Shown here: piece after piece, positions 1-8,794 of the stretch
How the letters are laid out: each line of letters begins with the position of its first letter
How positions within the stretch are numbered: the stretch's first letter is position 1
Source of the DNA: Thermosinus carboxydivorans Nor1
GTDB lineage: Bacteria; Bacillota; Negativicutes; Sporomusales; Thermosinaceae
Direction: 5' to 3'
Length of the DNA stretch: 64,000 nucleotides
Assembly (NCBI RefSeq): GCF_000169155.1
Contig: NZ_AAWL01000004.1
Location: 124,001 to 188,000, forward strand
The notes under the pieces: model-generated
The model's input: only the letters and a program-made list of their open reading frames with translations
Database searches by the model: none
What the model was told of the DNA's origin: nothing
Program-made: the position numbers and the translations under genes

Positions 1-847
1 CTATACAAGTTGGACCGTCAGGCAAATCTTTTAGACATTGTTGAATGATATTGATAGCTTCCTGAATTTCCCTCAACCTGACCATGGCTCTTGCTCTAAC
101 ATCACAACCATTCTCTACAGCAACATTAAATTTAATCTTGTCATAAGCAGCATAAGGACTCTTGACCCGCACATCATAATCTATACCGGACCCTCTAGCT
201 ACAGGACCAACCACTCCATACCTGATAGCTTCCTCTTTAGGTAAAATCCCTGCTCCTTCAGTCCGAGCGCGAACAAATTTATTGTTCATATAAATATCAA
301 CAATTTCTTCCAATGGCTTCTTCAACATGTCCATCTGTTTCATCATATATTTAATTTTTTCATCAGAAAGGTCATATTTTACCCCGCCAATACAATTGGC
401 GGCCAAGTCCATCCGATTCCCATATACAGTCTCTTTAGTATCCTGGACTATCTCCCGTAACTCCATGACATGCATAAATAACGAATCAAAGCCAATGATA
501 TGCGCCAACATAGCGGCATTAAACAAGTTGGAGGCTATTCGTTTTATTTCATCAGCGATAACCCTTAAATATTCAGCTCTTTCCGGGATTTTAATGCCGG
601 CAATCTTCTCAAGGGCCATACAGTAGGTAAATGGGTGGTTGTTTGAACACAGAGAACAAACACGTTCAATTAAAGTTAAATTTTGGTATATATTGCGCTT
701 CATTACCAAATACTCCATGCCGCGATGCACATGACCTGCCGTTACATCCAGGCCCACGATAGTCTCTCCTTCAACCTGTACCCGGAAATACATCGGTTCT
801 TCCAGTGCCACATGCAGTGGGCCTACGGGGATTGTGTATGTGCTCAT
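1..847 (-). CDS. cooH: CO-induced [NiFe] hydrogenase large subunit CooH (partial, 3' end outside window)
   Basis: Catalytic subunit of a group 4 membrane-bound [NiFe] hydrogenase, carrying the Ni-Fe site that reduces protons to H2 on the cytoplasmic side. I translated the open frame from the ATG at 847 down to the window edge: about 282 residues starting MSTYTIPVGPLHV. The N-terminal metal-binding motif reads ERVCSLCSNNHPF, with the CxxC at residues 64 and 67; the C-terminal CxxC lies outside the window. The ATG overlaps the TGA of cooU (ATGA), so the two are translationally coupled. It is the last visible gene of a cooMKLXUH-ordered operon, and that order separates it from Ech or formate hydrogenlyase clusters. 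No internal stop is seen. Confidence 0.93.
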   Translation of the reverse strand, partial: MSTYTIPVGPLHVALEEPMYFRVQVEGETIVGLDVTAGHVHRGMEYLVMKRNIYQNLTLIERVCSLCSNNHPFTYCMALEKIAGIKIPERAEYLRVIADEIKRIASNLFNAAMLAHIIGFDSLFMHVMELREIVQDTKETVYGNRMDLAANCIGGVKYDLSDEKIKYMMKQMDMLKKPLEEIVDIYMNNKFVRARTEGAGILPKEEAIRYGVVGPVARGSGIDYDVRVKSPYAAYDKIKFNVAVENGCDVRARAMVRLREIQEAINIIQQCLKDLPDGPTCI

Positions 848-1386
848 TTAACATCCCCCTCCTGGGAAATAGCTGCAAGGACCTTTTCCCACAAAGTTTT
901 AGTGGTTGCTCCGTTCATAGCAACTGATAAAGGAATCAATTTATCCATTATTCCTTCATCAATAGTTTCATCGAGGAACAATCTCTTGGGATTGGGATGG
1001 CCGACCACTTTAATACCATATAATTCTTGCAATTCGCGTTCCGTCCAATCAGCACTCTTTAAAATCGGAGTAATGGAATTAACTTTGCCACTATCACGGG
1101 GAATTTCAATAGTAACTGTACAAGTACAACCATCCAGATCAAAATGGTATGCTATTTCATGTACTTCTCTCTGTTGAACATCTTTAGTTTTATAAGCCGT
1201 AATAGTGATTACCCGGCCGCCCAAGCTTGCCACTATCCAAGCCACATTTGTAATATGGTGGTGGTCACGGAGCCTGCACCAACCAGTAATAACTCCTTTA
1301 GAATCTGTCTCCCACCGCAAGGAGAATCCATCACCCATTGCCTCGGTTAATTTTTCCGTAAATTCCTCCTGAATGTTCCGCTTCAT
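844..1386 (-). CDS. cooU: CO-induced hydrogenase subunit CooU (NuoC/30-kDa-like)
   Basis: A 180-residue homologue of the complex I 30-kDa subunit (NuoC), which joins the large subunit to the rest of the hydrogenase. The family signature lies near residues 110-140 and reads SADWTERELQELYGIKV, followed by HPNPKRLFLDE. The N-terminal half is the usual mixed alpha/beta domain without cofactor ligands. The gene lies 16 bp after cooX and overlaps cooH by 4 bp. In formate hydrogenlyase this domain is fused to the large subunit; here it is separate, as in CO-induced hydrogenases. Confidence 0.9.
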   Translation of the reverse strand: MKRNIQEEFTEKLTEAMGDGFSLRWETDSKGVITGWCRLRDHHHITNVAWIVASLGGRVITITAYKTKDVQQREVHEIAYHFDLDGCTCTVTIEIPRDSGKVNSITPILKSADWTERELQELYGIKVVGHPNPKRLFLDETIDEGIMDKLIPLSVAMNGATTKTLWEKVLAAISQEGDVK

Positions 1387-1402
1387 CCTGTTTCCTCCTC
1401 TT

Positions 1403-1900
1403 TTATTGAAGGGCCCGTTCCTGGCGGCATTTGGGGCATAAATGCCTTAATTTTTCAATCTCCGTGTTAACTTGTTCAAAAGCTACGTTAAATAGTTCAG
1501 GAGCTATCGGCACCATAGGTGTATTACACCGGGCACAATTTACGTATTTAATGAAACCTTTTTCCACATATCGGTATTTGTCCTCTTGCCTGTGCGTTGT
1601 GTGATAATCCTCAGTCAAGCGAATTGCTTTAGTAGGGCAGTAATGTTCGCATAGACCGCAAAAAGTACATGTATTATGCCAAAGTATGAACTCCAGGCCG
1701 CTTTTGTCGGCGACTTCCCTGATTTGAATTGCTCCCCCTGCACAAACGTACTCACACATTCTACAGGCCACACAGGCCTTGGGATTATATTGGGCTTTCC
1801 CTCTCAGTCCCTTGGGAACAAAAGTTTCACCGAAGGGATAAGGGTCAGTAGACGGTCTCTTAAACAAATTGCGAATAGCTATTTTTAAAAAAGAAGCCAT
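1403..1900 (-). CDS. cooX: CO-induced hydrogenase ferredoxin-like subunit CooX (2x[4Fe-4S])
   Basis: Polyferredoxin-type electron carrier between the incoming ferredoxin and the small subunit. Two cluster motifs are visible, CVACRMCEYVC and CTFCGLCEHYC, each followed by the usual later cysteine or proline. A C-terminal extension adds two more CxxC pairs (CARC and CPKC), a possible zinc-ribbon or rubredoxin-like knuckle. I start at the ATG at 1900 (MASFLKIAI) because AGGAG sits 8 bases upstream; an upstream in-frame start would run into cooL. The gene follows cooL by 13 bp. Confidence 0.9.
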   Translation of the reverse strand: MASFLKIAIRNLFKRPSTDPYPFGETFVPKGLRGKAQYNPKACVACRMCEYVCAGGAIQIREVADKSGLEFILWHNTCTFCGLCEHYCPTKAIRLTEDYHTTHRQEDKYRYVEKGFIKYVNCARCNTPMVPIAPELFNVAFEQVNTEIEKLRHLCPKCRQERALQ

Positions 1901-1913
1901 GGGTAACTCTCCT

Positions 1914-2345
1914 TTACAGCCTGGTTTCCCAAATTTTGATGGCTTCAATTATCCCATCAATAATCGCCTGTGGTCTGGGCGGACAGCCAGGCACATTTAC
2001 ATCTACCGGAATAAAGTTGTCAATAGGCCCGGCAATAGCATAACTGTCTCTAAACACCCCTCCAGATATTGGGCATACTCCTATGGCTACCGTCACTTTA
2101 GGGTCGGGAATTTCCTCGTAAAGACGCAAAACCTTTTCCTTAACCCGGACAGTAAGAGGTCCGGTAATCAACACGATATCAGCATGCTTTGGACTTCCAC
2201 AATATTTACAGCCTAAACGTTCAACATCATAACGAGGGATACATGCCGTAGTAGCCAGCTCCACATCACACCCGTTACAGGAGCCCGCATTTATGCGATA
2301 CAACCACGGTGATTTTTTGGCGATTTTGGGCAATAGCTTTTTCAT
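1914..2345 (-). CDS. cooL: CO-induced hydrogenase small subunit CooL
   Basis: Small (NuoB/HycG-like) subunit of the group 4 [NiFe] hydrogenase, 143 residues, binding the proximal [4Fe-4S] cluster next to the Ni-Fe site. Visible ligands are CNGCDVE near residue 23, then a cysteine in GVCPISGG and another in VPGCPPRP. An extra CKYC lies in the middle of the protein. There is no Tat signal or extra cluster domain, as expected for a cytoplasm-facing energy-converting enzyme. It sits 16 bp after cooK with a clear GGGAGG ribosome site. Confidence 0.93.
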   Translation of the reverse strand: MKKLLPKIAKKSPWLYRINAGSCNGCDVELATTACIPRYDVERLGCKYCGSPKHADIVLITGPLTVRVKEKVLRLYEEIPDPKVTVAIGVCPISGGVFRDSYAIAGPIDNFIPVDVNVPGCPPRPQAIIDGIIEAIKIWETRL

Positions 2346-2361
2346 CCTGCCACCTCCCTGT

Positions 2362-3327
2362 TTACCCTTTTAACAACGTTAAAACCAAGCTGATTAACGC
2401 CAGTGCTGTAGGATACTTTAGATAAAATTTAAAGGCCTGGTCTATTCGAACCCTTCCTGTACTGGCGCGAACAACTGTAATAGAAATTACCATTAAAATT
2501 AAATATTTTAAGATGTACCACAATAGGTTAAGCAACATGTTTTCACCCAGAGGTGTCGGGAAAAAAAGCGCTATGGCTAAACCCAGTACCACAACCATTT
2601 TTAAGGAGCTTGTTAGTTTAAATAAAGCCAAAGAGGTTCCAGAATATTCCAAAATAGGACCTTCGACAATTTCCGTTTCTGCCTCAGGAATATCAAAGGG
2701 AACTACCCCCATGTTACCTGGAATAAAGGCTAGAAAAGCCAACAGAGCCGGTAACATGGTGTAATCAAAAAGCAATGCTCCGTTTTCCAGTTGGTACCTC
2801 ACAATTTCACTTAAAGAAAAAGTAGCAATTCCACCCGTTGCCAATCCAACTTTTAAAGCAACGGTTACCAGTACTACCAGTAACGGCAGCTCATAGGACA
2901 TCATCATGACCATTTCTCTGGAAAAGCCTACAGCCCCAAAGGGTGAACTAGAAGCAGAACCACCGATCATCAAGGCAATGGCAGGTAATGACAGCAAATA
3001 AAGCAAAACCAGCAAATCTCCCGAAAATTTAAAACCTTGGTATACGCCAGCAATAGGTATCAAAGTCACGGCTACCATCATCCCTGCAAACCCCAGCAAT
3101 GGCGCTAACCTGAAAGCCTGCAGATGCGCAGTCTCCGGCACAACTATCTCCTTCCTGGTTAGTTTAACCAGGTCAATAACGGGCTGGTAAAGAGGGGGCC
3201 CAACCCGCCTCTGTAAGCGGGCAACAAATTTACGGTCAATTCCCATAAGAAACAAGCCAACGACTATTGCAAACAAGCCTCCGGGAAAGAACAACAAATT
3301 AATGATTAGTTGTACAAGATCGTTCAC
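2362..3327 (-). CDS. cooK: CO-induced hydrogenase membrane subunit CooK (NuoH/HycD-like)
   Basis: Integral membrane subunit of 321 residues homologous to NuoH/HycD/EchB, forming the junction between the soluble hydrogenase arm and the ion-pumping membrane arm. Roughly eight hydrophobic segments are visible. Conserved loop features include RKEIVVPE near residue 60, EMVMMMSYELPL, and FDIPEAETEIVEGP near residue 215, the acidic loop typical of this family. It starts with GTG, 2 bp after the cooM stop, with GAGGGGGTG as ribosome site. Confidence 0.92.
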   Translation of the reverse strand: MNDLVQLIINLLFFPGGLFAIVVGLFLMGIDRKFVARLQRRVGPPLYQPVIDLVKLTRKEIVVPETAHLQAFRLAPLLGFAGMMVAVTLIPIAGVYQGFKFSGDLLVLLYLLSLPAIALMIGGSASSSPFGAVGFSREMVMMMSYELPLLVVLVTVALKVGLATGGIATFSLSEIVRYQLENGALLFDYTMLPALLAFLAFIPGNMGVVPFDIPEAETEIVEGPILEYSGTSLALFKLTSSLKMVVVLGLAIALFFPTPLGENMLLNLLWYILKYLILMVISITVVRASTGRVRIDQAFKFYLKYPTALALISLVLTLLKG

Positions 3328-3329
3328 AA

Positions 3330-6300
3330 TTACACCCCCTCACCCAGACCGGTAATCCGGTGTAAAACTTTAATGCACTGTTTAACCAGGCCTTTTGGCG
3401 ATTCATAAAGATTATGAGAATTAACATGCACCTCTTCGGCTGTTAAATCAGTTACCCCACAAGTATAGATTTTTGTATATCTGATTTTCCCATTGCTAAT
3501 AAAGTAGACACTAACACCTGCAATAAAGGCTATTGCCAATACTGCAGCGATAACTCCGGCATTCCAAGTTCCCAGGCCAGAATCAATCCCGAAAAGCGAA
3601 ACTGAAACCGGTGTAAGGCCCAACCATCTCTCTATGGCAACAATAGTAGTAAGTGGTACCCCCGGGAAAATTCCAAACACTATACACAAAACAGCCAAAA
3701 TCACCATAGGAAATTGCATTGTCCAAGGTGCTTCAGTTACATTCTCTAACTCCTTCGGTAATTGCCCGAAAAAGGCAGAATGTAAAAATTTAAGAAAAGA
3801 AGCTAAGGTCAAAACACTTGCTAACAATGAGAATAACGCTAAAAACACATATCCTTTCTCCATGGCAGCTTCATAGATTATCCATTTAGAGGTAAAACCA
3901 TTAAAAGGCGGAATGCCGGCAATAGAAAATGCCCCAATCGCAAAGGTCCCGAGAGTTATCGGCATTTTCCTGCCAATTCCTCCTAACCTGTCCAGGTTTT
4001 CAATACCGGTTTTCACCATAATCGCACCGGCAACTAAGAAAAGCAGGTTCTTAAACAGCATATGGTTAACTAAATGCAATAATCCTCCAGCCATACCTAA
4101 AGAAGAACCCAAGCTGACTCCTAAGATGATATAACCCATTTGGCTTACCGTATGATAAATAAGCAGGCGTTTCATACCACTTTGCAGCAGAGCCAGTGCC
4201 GCAGCCATTAAGATTGTTAAGCCGCTTACCCAGGCAACTATATACATCAGGCTGGGCGTCTCTCCTGACAAGCCTAACTTGCTTATAAGAGAAATGCCCC
4301 CAAACACATAAAATAATTTAATCATCCCAAATGGTGCACTTTTTAAAAGCACGGAAGAAATATAGCCACTGACCGGTGTAGGTGCTGTTGGTGGATGCAT
4401 TTGATAGTCGATGCGAAAAGGTAACATAGCCGCTTTCATGGCAAAGCCAATCAACATCATGATTAAACCAAACGCCACCAGACCTGTCGGCACGGCACTT
4501 AACCGCTCTGCCAGTTCACTCATGGCAAAGGTGCCAGTGCTGGCTGTTAATACAAGTAGTCCTAAAAACATCAAACTGGCTCCAGCATAATTAAAAATGA
4601 AGTATTTAAAACCTTCCTGTAATGCCTCCCTGGTTTCCTCATGAATAATCACAAAGTACAGAGTCCAGCTGCTCATGATTTCCCAGAAAGCAAAGAAACT
4701 GAAAAGCTCTTTGCTCATCGCCACCCCCAGAAGGCCGCCGATCATTAAAAGGAAGAAAGCGTAAAAGCGATTTTGAGCGTGGCCGTGATCCATATAACCC
4801 AGGGAATAAAATATATTTAAAACTCCAATAAAGGCGATGAGTAATGCAAAGGTTCGGGAAAAAATATCAAAACCGTAAGAATAAGCAAACAATGTTATCA
4901 ATGTTGCCACCATTGTCGCGACTGCTAACCAGCCGCTGACCCTGGCCGAAACTCTTCCCAAAAAGTAAGTAACCAGAGCGCCTACCATTGGGATTACTGC
5001 CATCAGAGGCCAAGCGATAGTAACATTAGGAATAGCAGTTATAGCCATATGTCCATTGGCGGCAATCATATCGACCACCGGCTTAACTAAAGCCAGACCT
5101 GCTTGCGGATACAAGCCATTAAAAACAGTCAGACCCGTTAGAATCCCAACTGGAATCAACATGGTAATAGGAGCTTCCTTAAGAGCAGGGCCCTCATACT
5201 TTTCAAAGAAAATAACCCTAACCAGTTTCAGATAATAAAAAGCGCCAATAATACTGCCTAGAAGAATTAAACCCGCCACTGCCAGATGACCGGATTGTAC
5301 ACTGGCGTAAAGCATCAAAAACTTGCTGATAAATCCGTTGAAAGGCGGCAAGCCCATTATGGCCAATATGCCAATACTAAAACACAATGACGTTACAGGC
5401 ATTACCCGGCCGATACCTTTGAATTTAGCAATTTCCTGACTCTTCAAGCGATAAATTAAAGCACCCACACCCAGAAACAAGAGATTTTTCATAATAGCAT
5501 GATTCAAAACATGATAAAGAGCACCAACAAGGCTCAAATAAGTGCCTATTCCCAAAGTGACCGCTATCTCGCCCACCTGGGCCATAGTTGAATAAGCCAA
5601 CATTTTTTTTATGTCGGTCTGCCGGAGGGCCATAATTTCACCGTACAAAAGGGTCAATGCCCCAAGCACGGAAATGATAAATCCAATGGTAGAAAACTGA
5701 CCAGTAGTGCCCAACTCAGTCAGCAAACCTGCACCAAAAACAACAAAGAGAATACGTACAAGTCCGTAAACACCGGTTTTGGTCAAAATCCCTGACATAG
5801 GTGCCGAAATGGATGAAGGTGCTACAGGGTGAGCATCAGGCAACCAACTATGCAGCGGCACTAAACCTGTTTTAACACCAAAACCGATTATAAACATTCC
5901 CAAAACTGCTAGCATAAGGCTTGGGGATAACAGTTTTAAGTTGGAAGAAATTGCCGCCATATCGAAGGTTCCAATCTTTACATGCAATGTTAAAATTGCA
6001 AAATGCATAATATAAGCGCCGGAAGTACACATGATAAAATATTTGAAACCGGCTTGCAGCGCCTTTTCAGTTTGTTCCTGAATGACCAAAAAGTAAGAAG
6101 TCCAGGTCATTAATTCCCAGTAGACGTAAAAATTCCCCAGGTGCTTGCTAGTTGTCAACCCCAGCAAAGTGCCTAACATTAAGAGCAAGAAGAAAAAGTA
6201 ACGATTTGTATACGGCTTATTCTTTAAATAACCCACAGAGTAAACAGTGACCAGGAAAGCGATAAAAGCCATAATCAGAGCAAAAAATCTAGACAGACTG

Positions 6301-7151
6301 TCAAAATCGCCACTTTGCCAAGTCAAGTATACCGCTGTACCGGTAATGGCGACCGCCAGAATATTACGCAAGGCCACCGAAAAACGCCCGCCCAAATAAA
6401 CAATAAATCCGCCCACATAGGGAACGAGAACCAGAATGGACCAAGGTGATTCAAAGGCAGGTAGTTGCGCAGATTTCCCTGATAAGACAGCAGTTATATG
6501 CTCAACATTATGAATGAAAGGCTCCGGTAACAAGCCCATAAAAGCGGTGAGCCCACTAAGGGCCAGTATAACTACCAGCAAAACAGGAGAAACTTCTCTG
6601 ACTTTTTCTGCCCAGACCCCGTCTTGAGCAGGTTTTTCGAAACACAGTTTTTGAAAGACCAGAAGGAAATACATTGCCTCAATGATACTGCCTAACGTGG
6701 CCAGAGCAGCATAAAACCAATGACCGCTGGCAATGGCTGCATAAATAATTAAAAATTTACTAATCGAACCCTTAAATGGTGATAAGCCCATTACCGAGAA
6801 CAAACCAAAACCGAACAAGGTTGCTGTAACCGGCATGGCCTTACCTATACCTTTGAGCTTTTCAATACTGTCAGATTGTCCTCGGGCAATAAGTGCTGCC
6901 GCGGCAACAAAGACCAATGCTCGCATTACTATTTGATATTCCAAATGCAACAGAGCTCCCGAGATACCTTCATAAGTACCAAGGCCAAGTCCCAGTAGAA
7001 CATATCCAATTTCTGCAATACTGGAAATAGTTATTAAGCGAATGAGATTTTTCATCTGCTTCAGCGCAATCAGTTCACCAACCAAAATAACTATCGCGCC
7101 AAACAAAGCTAATACAGATGACTCATTAAATAATAGAGAACTAAAATTCAC
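3330..7151 (-). CDS. cooM: CO-induced hydrogenase giant antiporter-like subunit CooM
   Basis: A 1273-residue membrane protein of the NuoL/M/N-Mrp antiporter family, the ion-translocating arm of the complex. It holds two and a half modules in tandem. Residues 1-230 resemble the C-terminal part of one module. Residues 240-690 form a full module with the TM5 glutamate E346 (YWELM) and TM7 lysine K427 (GVKTGLVPLHSWLPDAHP). Residues 700-1200 form a third module with E824 (FWEIM) and K906 (FAMKAAMLPF) but without the HSWLPDAH loop. The soluble tail includes IYTCGV. The size agrees with the large CooM known from other CO oxidisers. Start is GTG behind GAGGAGG; an overlapping ATG is followed at once by TGA. 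It is the first gene of the operon. Confidence 0.92.
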   Translation of the reverse strand: MNFSSLLFNESSVLALFGAIVILVGELIALKQMKNLIRLITISSIAEIGYVLLGLGLGTYEGISGALLHLEYQIVMRALVFVAAAALIARGQSDSIEKLKGIGKAMPVTATLFGFGLFSVMGLSPFKGSISKFLIIYAAIASGHWFYAALATLGSIIEAMYFLLVFQKLCFEKPAQDGVWAEKVREVSPVLLVVILALSGLTAFMGLLPEPFIHNVEHITAVLSGKSAQLPAFESPWSILVLVPYVGGFIVYLGGRFSVALRNILAVAITGTAVYLTWQSGDFDSLSRFFALIMAFIAFLVTVYSVGYLKNKPYTNRYFFFLLLMLGTLLGLTTSKHLGNFYVYWELMTWTSYFLVIQEQTEKALQAGFKYFIMCTSGAYIMHFAILTLHVKIGTFDMAAISSNLKLLSPSLMLAVLGMFIIGFGVKTGLVPLHSWLPDAHPVAPSSISAPMSGILTKTGVYGLVRILFVVFGAGLLTELGTTGQFSTIGFIISVLGALTLLYGEIMALRQTDIKKMLAYSTMAQVGEIAVTLGIGTYLSLVGALYHVLNHAIMKNLLFLGVGALIYRLKSQEIAKFKGIGRVMPVTSLCFSIGILAIMGLPPFNGFISKFLMLYASVQSGHLAVAGLILLGSIIGAFYYLKLVRVIFFEKYEGPALKEAPITMLIPVGILTGLTVFNGLYPQAGLALVKPVVDMIAANGHMAITAIPNVTIAWPLMAVIPMVGALVTYFLGRVSARVSGWLAVATMVATLITLFAYSYGFDIFSRTFALLIAFIGVLNIFYSLGYMDHGHAQNRFYAFFLLMIGGLLGVAMSKELFSFFAFWEIMSSWTLYFVIIHEETREALQEGFKYFIFNYAGASLMFLGLLVLTASTGTFAMSELAERLSAVPTGLVAFGLIMMLIGFAMKAAMLPFRIDYQMHPPTAPTPVSGYISSVLLKSAPFGMIKLFYVFGGISLISKLGLSGETPSLMYIVAWVSGLTILMAAALALLQSGMKRLLIYHTVSQMGYIILGVSLGSSLGMAGGLLHLVNHMLFKNLLFLVAGAIMVKTGIENLDRLGGIGRKMPITLGTFAIGAFSIAGIPPFNGFTSKWIIYEAAMEKGYVFLALFSLLASVLTLASFLKFLHSAFFGQLPKELENVTEAPWTMQFPMVILAVLCIVFGIFPGVPLTTIVAIERWLGLTPVSVSLFGIDSGLGTWNAGVIAAVLAIAFIAGVSVYFISNGKIRYTKIYTCGVTDLTAEEVHVNSHNLYESPKGLVKQCIKVLHRITGLGEGV

Positions 7152-7188
7152 ATTTTCTACCTCCTCGTATAATTAGTTTTGAAATCTA

Positions 7189-7229
7189 CCGGATAGTAAA
7201 ATTCCAGTTAGGTTGGATTTATTATCCGG
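7189..7229 (-). promoter_or_regulatory. Stem-loop in the cooM 5' leader
   Basis: An inverted repeat CCGGATA...TATCCGG with an inner TCCA...TGGA stem lies in the predicted untranslated leader, about 40 bases before the cooM start. No T-run follows on the sense strand, so it is not an obvious terminator. It could stabilise the long coo transcript or affect translation. I do not recognise a known riboswitch. Confidence 0.45.
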
Positions 7230-7302
7230 CAATTTTTTGATTGAATCTCAGACTTGCTTGCCAAAGCCGATACCTTGTTTTTTTGTGTGATTTTTCACTT
7301 TA

Positions 7303-7345
7303 AATATATCATTGTCGCTCCTTCATTCCTGTCGCTAAGATGACA
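7303..7345 (-). promoter_or_regulatory. CooA-type CO-responsive promoter of the coo operon
   Basis: Read in the direction of cooM, positions 7345-7330 are TGTCA-TCTTAG-CGACA, identical in both half-sites to the CooA recognition pattern TGTCA-N6-CGACA known from Rhodospirillum rubrum. A -10 box TATATT lies at 7308-7303, so a start near 7296 puts the box centre about 41.5 bases upstream, the class II position where a CRP-family activator overlaps -35. No good -35 hexamer is present, as expected for activator-dependent transcription. The leader to the cooM start is about 145 bases. Confidence 0.82.
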
Positions 7346-7534
7346 ACAAGCTCCGACATGCTAAAATTAAACATTGCCATCCCCCTTTCCTAAATACATT
7401 ATTACAAAAACTCAATTTTAAGACAACTATATTTTTACAGATAAGACCATCCTTAACCATTGCTTTATACGACCATAGCAAGAACAAACAGCCAAGCCAA
7501 AAGTCATTTGTGAATAGTTTGTGAATTACGATCA

Positions 7535-7560
7535 ATAAAAAACTCCCGGTTAACCGGGAG
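7535..7560 (-). terminator. Terminator of the thioredoxin gene
   Basis: The perfect stem CTCCCGGTTAACCGGGAG (7543-7560) is followed on the minus strand by a T-run. It lies 8 bp after the thioredoxin stop and isolates the coo promoter from upstream transcription. Confidence 0.88.
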
Positions 7561-7567
7561 TCGCTTT

Positions 7568-7891
7568 TTACAGTGCATTTTCCAGAGCAGCGCTAAGCTC
7601 CTGCCGTGGCCGGTACCCAACTATCCGGTTCATCTCTTGGCCATTTTTAATAACCAACAGTGTCGGTACCCCCATAACCTGATAGTCATTGGCCAGACCG
7701 GGTTGGTCATCAACATTTACTTTGACCACATAAGCCCGCCCGGCAAAAGTTTCGGCGACAGCTTCCACTTCAGGCCCTACCATCTTACAAGGACCGCACC
7801 AAGGCGCCCAGAAATCAACAAGTACTGGTTTGTCAGCTTTAAGTACCTTTTCCTCAAATTCCTCTCGGCTGGTTATATTTATTACACTCAC
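7568..7891 (-). CDS. trxA: Thioredoxin
   Basis: A 107-residue cytoplasmic thiol-disulfide oxidoreductase. The active site WCGPC is at residues 31-35, preceded by VDFWAP, and the cis-proline loop reads MGVPTLLV. I start at the GTG at 7891 (VSVINITSREEF) because AAGGAG sits 9 bases upstream and this gives the usual thioredoxin length; a longer in-frame extension would add 17 low-complexity residues. It has its own terminator. Its closeness to the hydrogenase operon does not by itself show a functional link. Confidence 0.93.
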   Translation of the reverse strand: MSVINITSREEFEEKVLKADKPVLVDFWAPWCGPCKMVGPEVEAVAETFAGRAYVVKVNVDDQPGLANDYQVMGVPTLLVIKNGQEMNRIVGYRPRQELSAALENAL

Positions 7892-8011
7892 TGTTCCCAA
7901 CTCCTTTCCCGTCCCCCCTACGGTGGGGGTGGTGATTCTCATTTTAATAGCCTTTTTTTAGCATGTCAATTTATTTTGCCATTTGCTATATTTAACTTTT
8001 TAATAACTCGA

Positions 8012-8039
8012 CAAAAAAAATTAAATGCCCCGTGCATTT
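8012..8039 (-). terminator. Terminator of the GDT1-family gene
   Basis: The inverted repeat AAATGC...GCATTT just after the stop codon is followed on the minus strand by eight T. Confidence 0.75.
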
Positions 8040-8707
8040 TATTCTTGCTGGCGCGGCATTTTGCCGTTGTTTTCCCACCTCGCCACTACATAAACAAGGA
8101 CACAAACGATCACGACGGCGGTTATAATGACCGATGGTGATACGAGGTGACGCGGCAACGCCTGGTACAACCCAAATAAGCCAAAGAAAATAAAAATCAG
8201 CGCCGCAAACCATTTTACCGCTCGCTCGGGGATTTTCCGCCCCATAACGATGCCGACGATGATACCAATCGCATTGGCAATCATCATACCTGCCGTCGTA
8301 CCTAGCCACACGGGAACAATTTCCTTAAATTGAGCGGCTAAGGCCACTGTAGCTAACTGTGTCTTATCACCCATTTCCGCAATGAAAAAGGCAATTGTAA
8401 CCGTCCAAAAGGGGCTAAACCGGCTAGCCTTCGCTTCATCCCCCAGTTCGTCACCGCGGATGGTCCACAAGCCGAAGATAATAAACGATGCAGCAGCAGC
8501 AATCTGGACATAATGGAGGGGGATAACGCGTGTTATGTAATTACCTACTACCACGGCGAATAAGTGATTTAAAACCGTAGCGACCAATACACCCCACATA
8601 ACAGTTTGCCATCTGTATCGCGTCGCAAACGCCATCCCCAAAAGCTGGGTTTTGTCCCCCATTTCCGCCAGAACTACGAACCCCAAAGATGCTAAAAATG
8701 CTGTCAC
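8039..8707 (-). CDS. GDT1/TMEM165 (UPF0016) family Mn/Ca cation exporter
   Basis: A 222-residue membrane protein with about six or seven helices arranged as an internal duplication. Each half has the family motif: AEMGDKTQLLGMA near residue 14 and AEMGDKTQLATVA near residue 110. The acidic residues and Q of these motifs bind the divalent cation. Bacterial relatives act as manganese exporters, and the yybP-ykoY manganese riboswitch directly upstream supports that substrate here. The start is GTG behind GGGGAGGAG. The gene stands alone between its riboswitch terminator and its own terminator. Confidence 0.88.
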   Translation of the reverse strand: MTAFLASLGFVVLAEMGDKTQLLGMAFATRYRWQTVMWGVLVATVLNHLFAVVVGNYITRVIPLHYVQIAAAASFIIFGLWTIRGDELGDEAKASRFSPFWTVTIAFFIAEMGDKTQLATVALAAQFKEIVPVWLGTTAGMMIANAIGIIVGIVMGRKIPERAVKWFAALIFIFFGLFGLYQALPRHLVSPSVIITAVVIVCVLVYVVARWENNGKMPRQQE

Positions 8708-8730
8708 TAAAACTCCTCCCCTTGTATTTA

Positions 8731-8794
8731 TAAAATAAAAAAGCGAGACATTTTTAGTATGACCAAAAATAGCGTCATACTAAAGGTCTCGCTT
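8731..8794 (-). terminator. Riboswitch-controlled terminator before the GDT1-family gene
   Basis: A long stem pairs AAGCGAGAC and TTTAGTATGAC with GTCATACTAAA and GTCTCGCTT, followed by TTTTTTATTTTA on the minus strand. It ends 24 bp before the GTG start, so it is the expression platform of the upstream riboswitch. Confidence 0.85.

Noticed and set aside
683-1177. Plus-strand frame of 164 residues
   Set aside because: It is antisense to cooH and cooU, which have clear family matches.
7335-7535. 66-residue minus-strand open frame upstream of cooM
   Set aside because: It ends within the CooA box and has no recognisable family, composition or operon context. It is better explained as chance.
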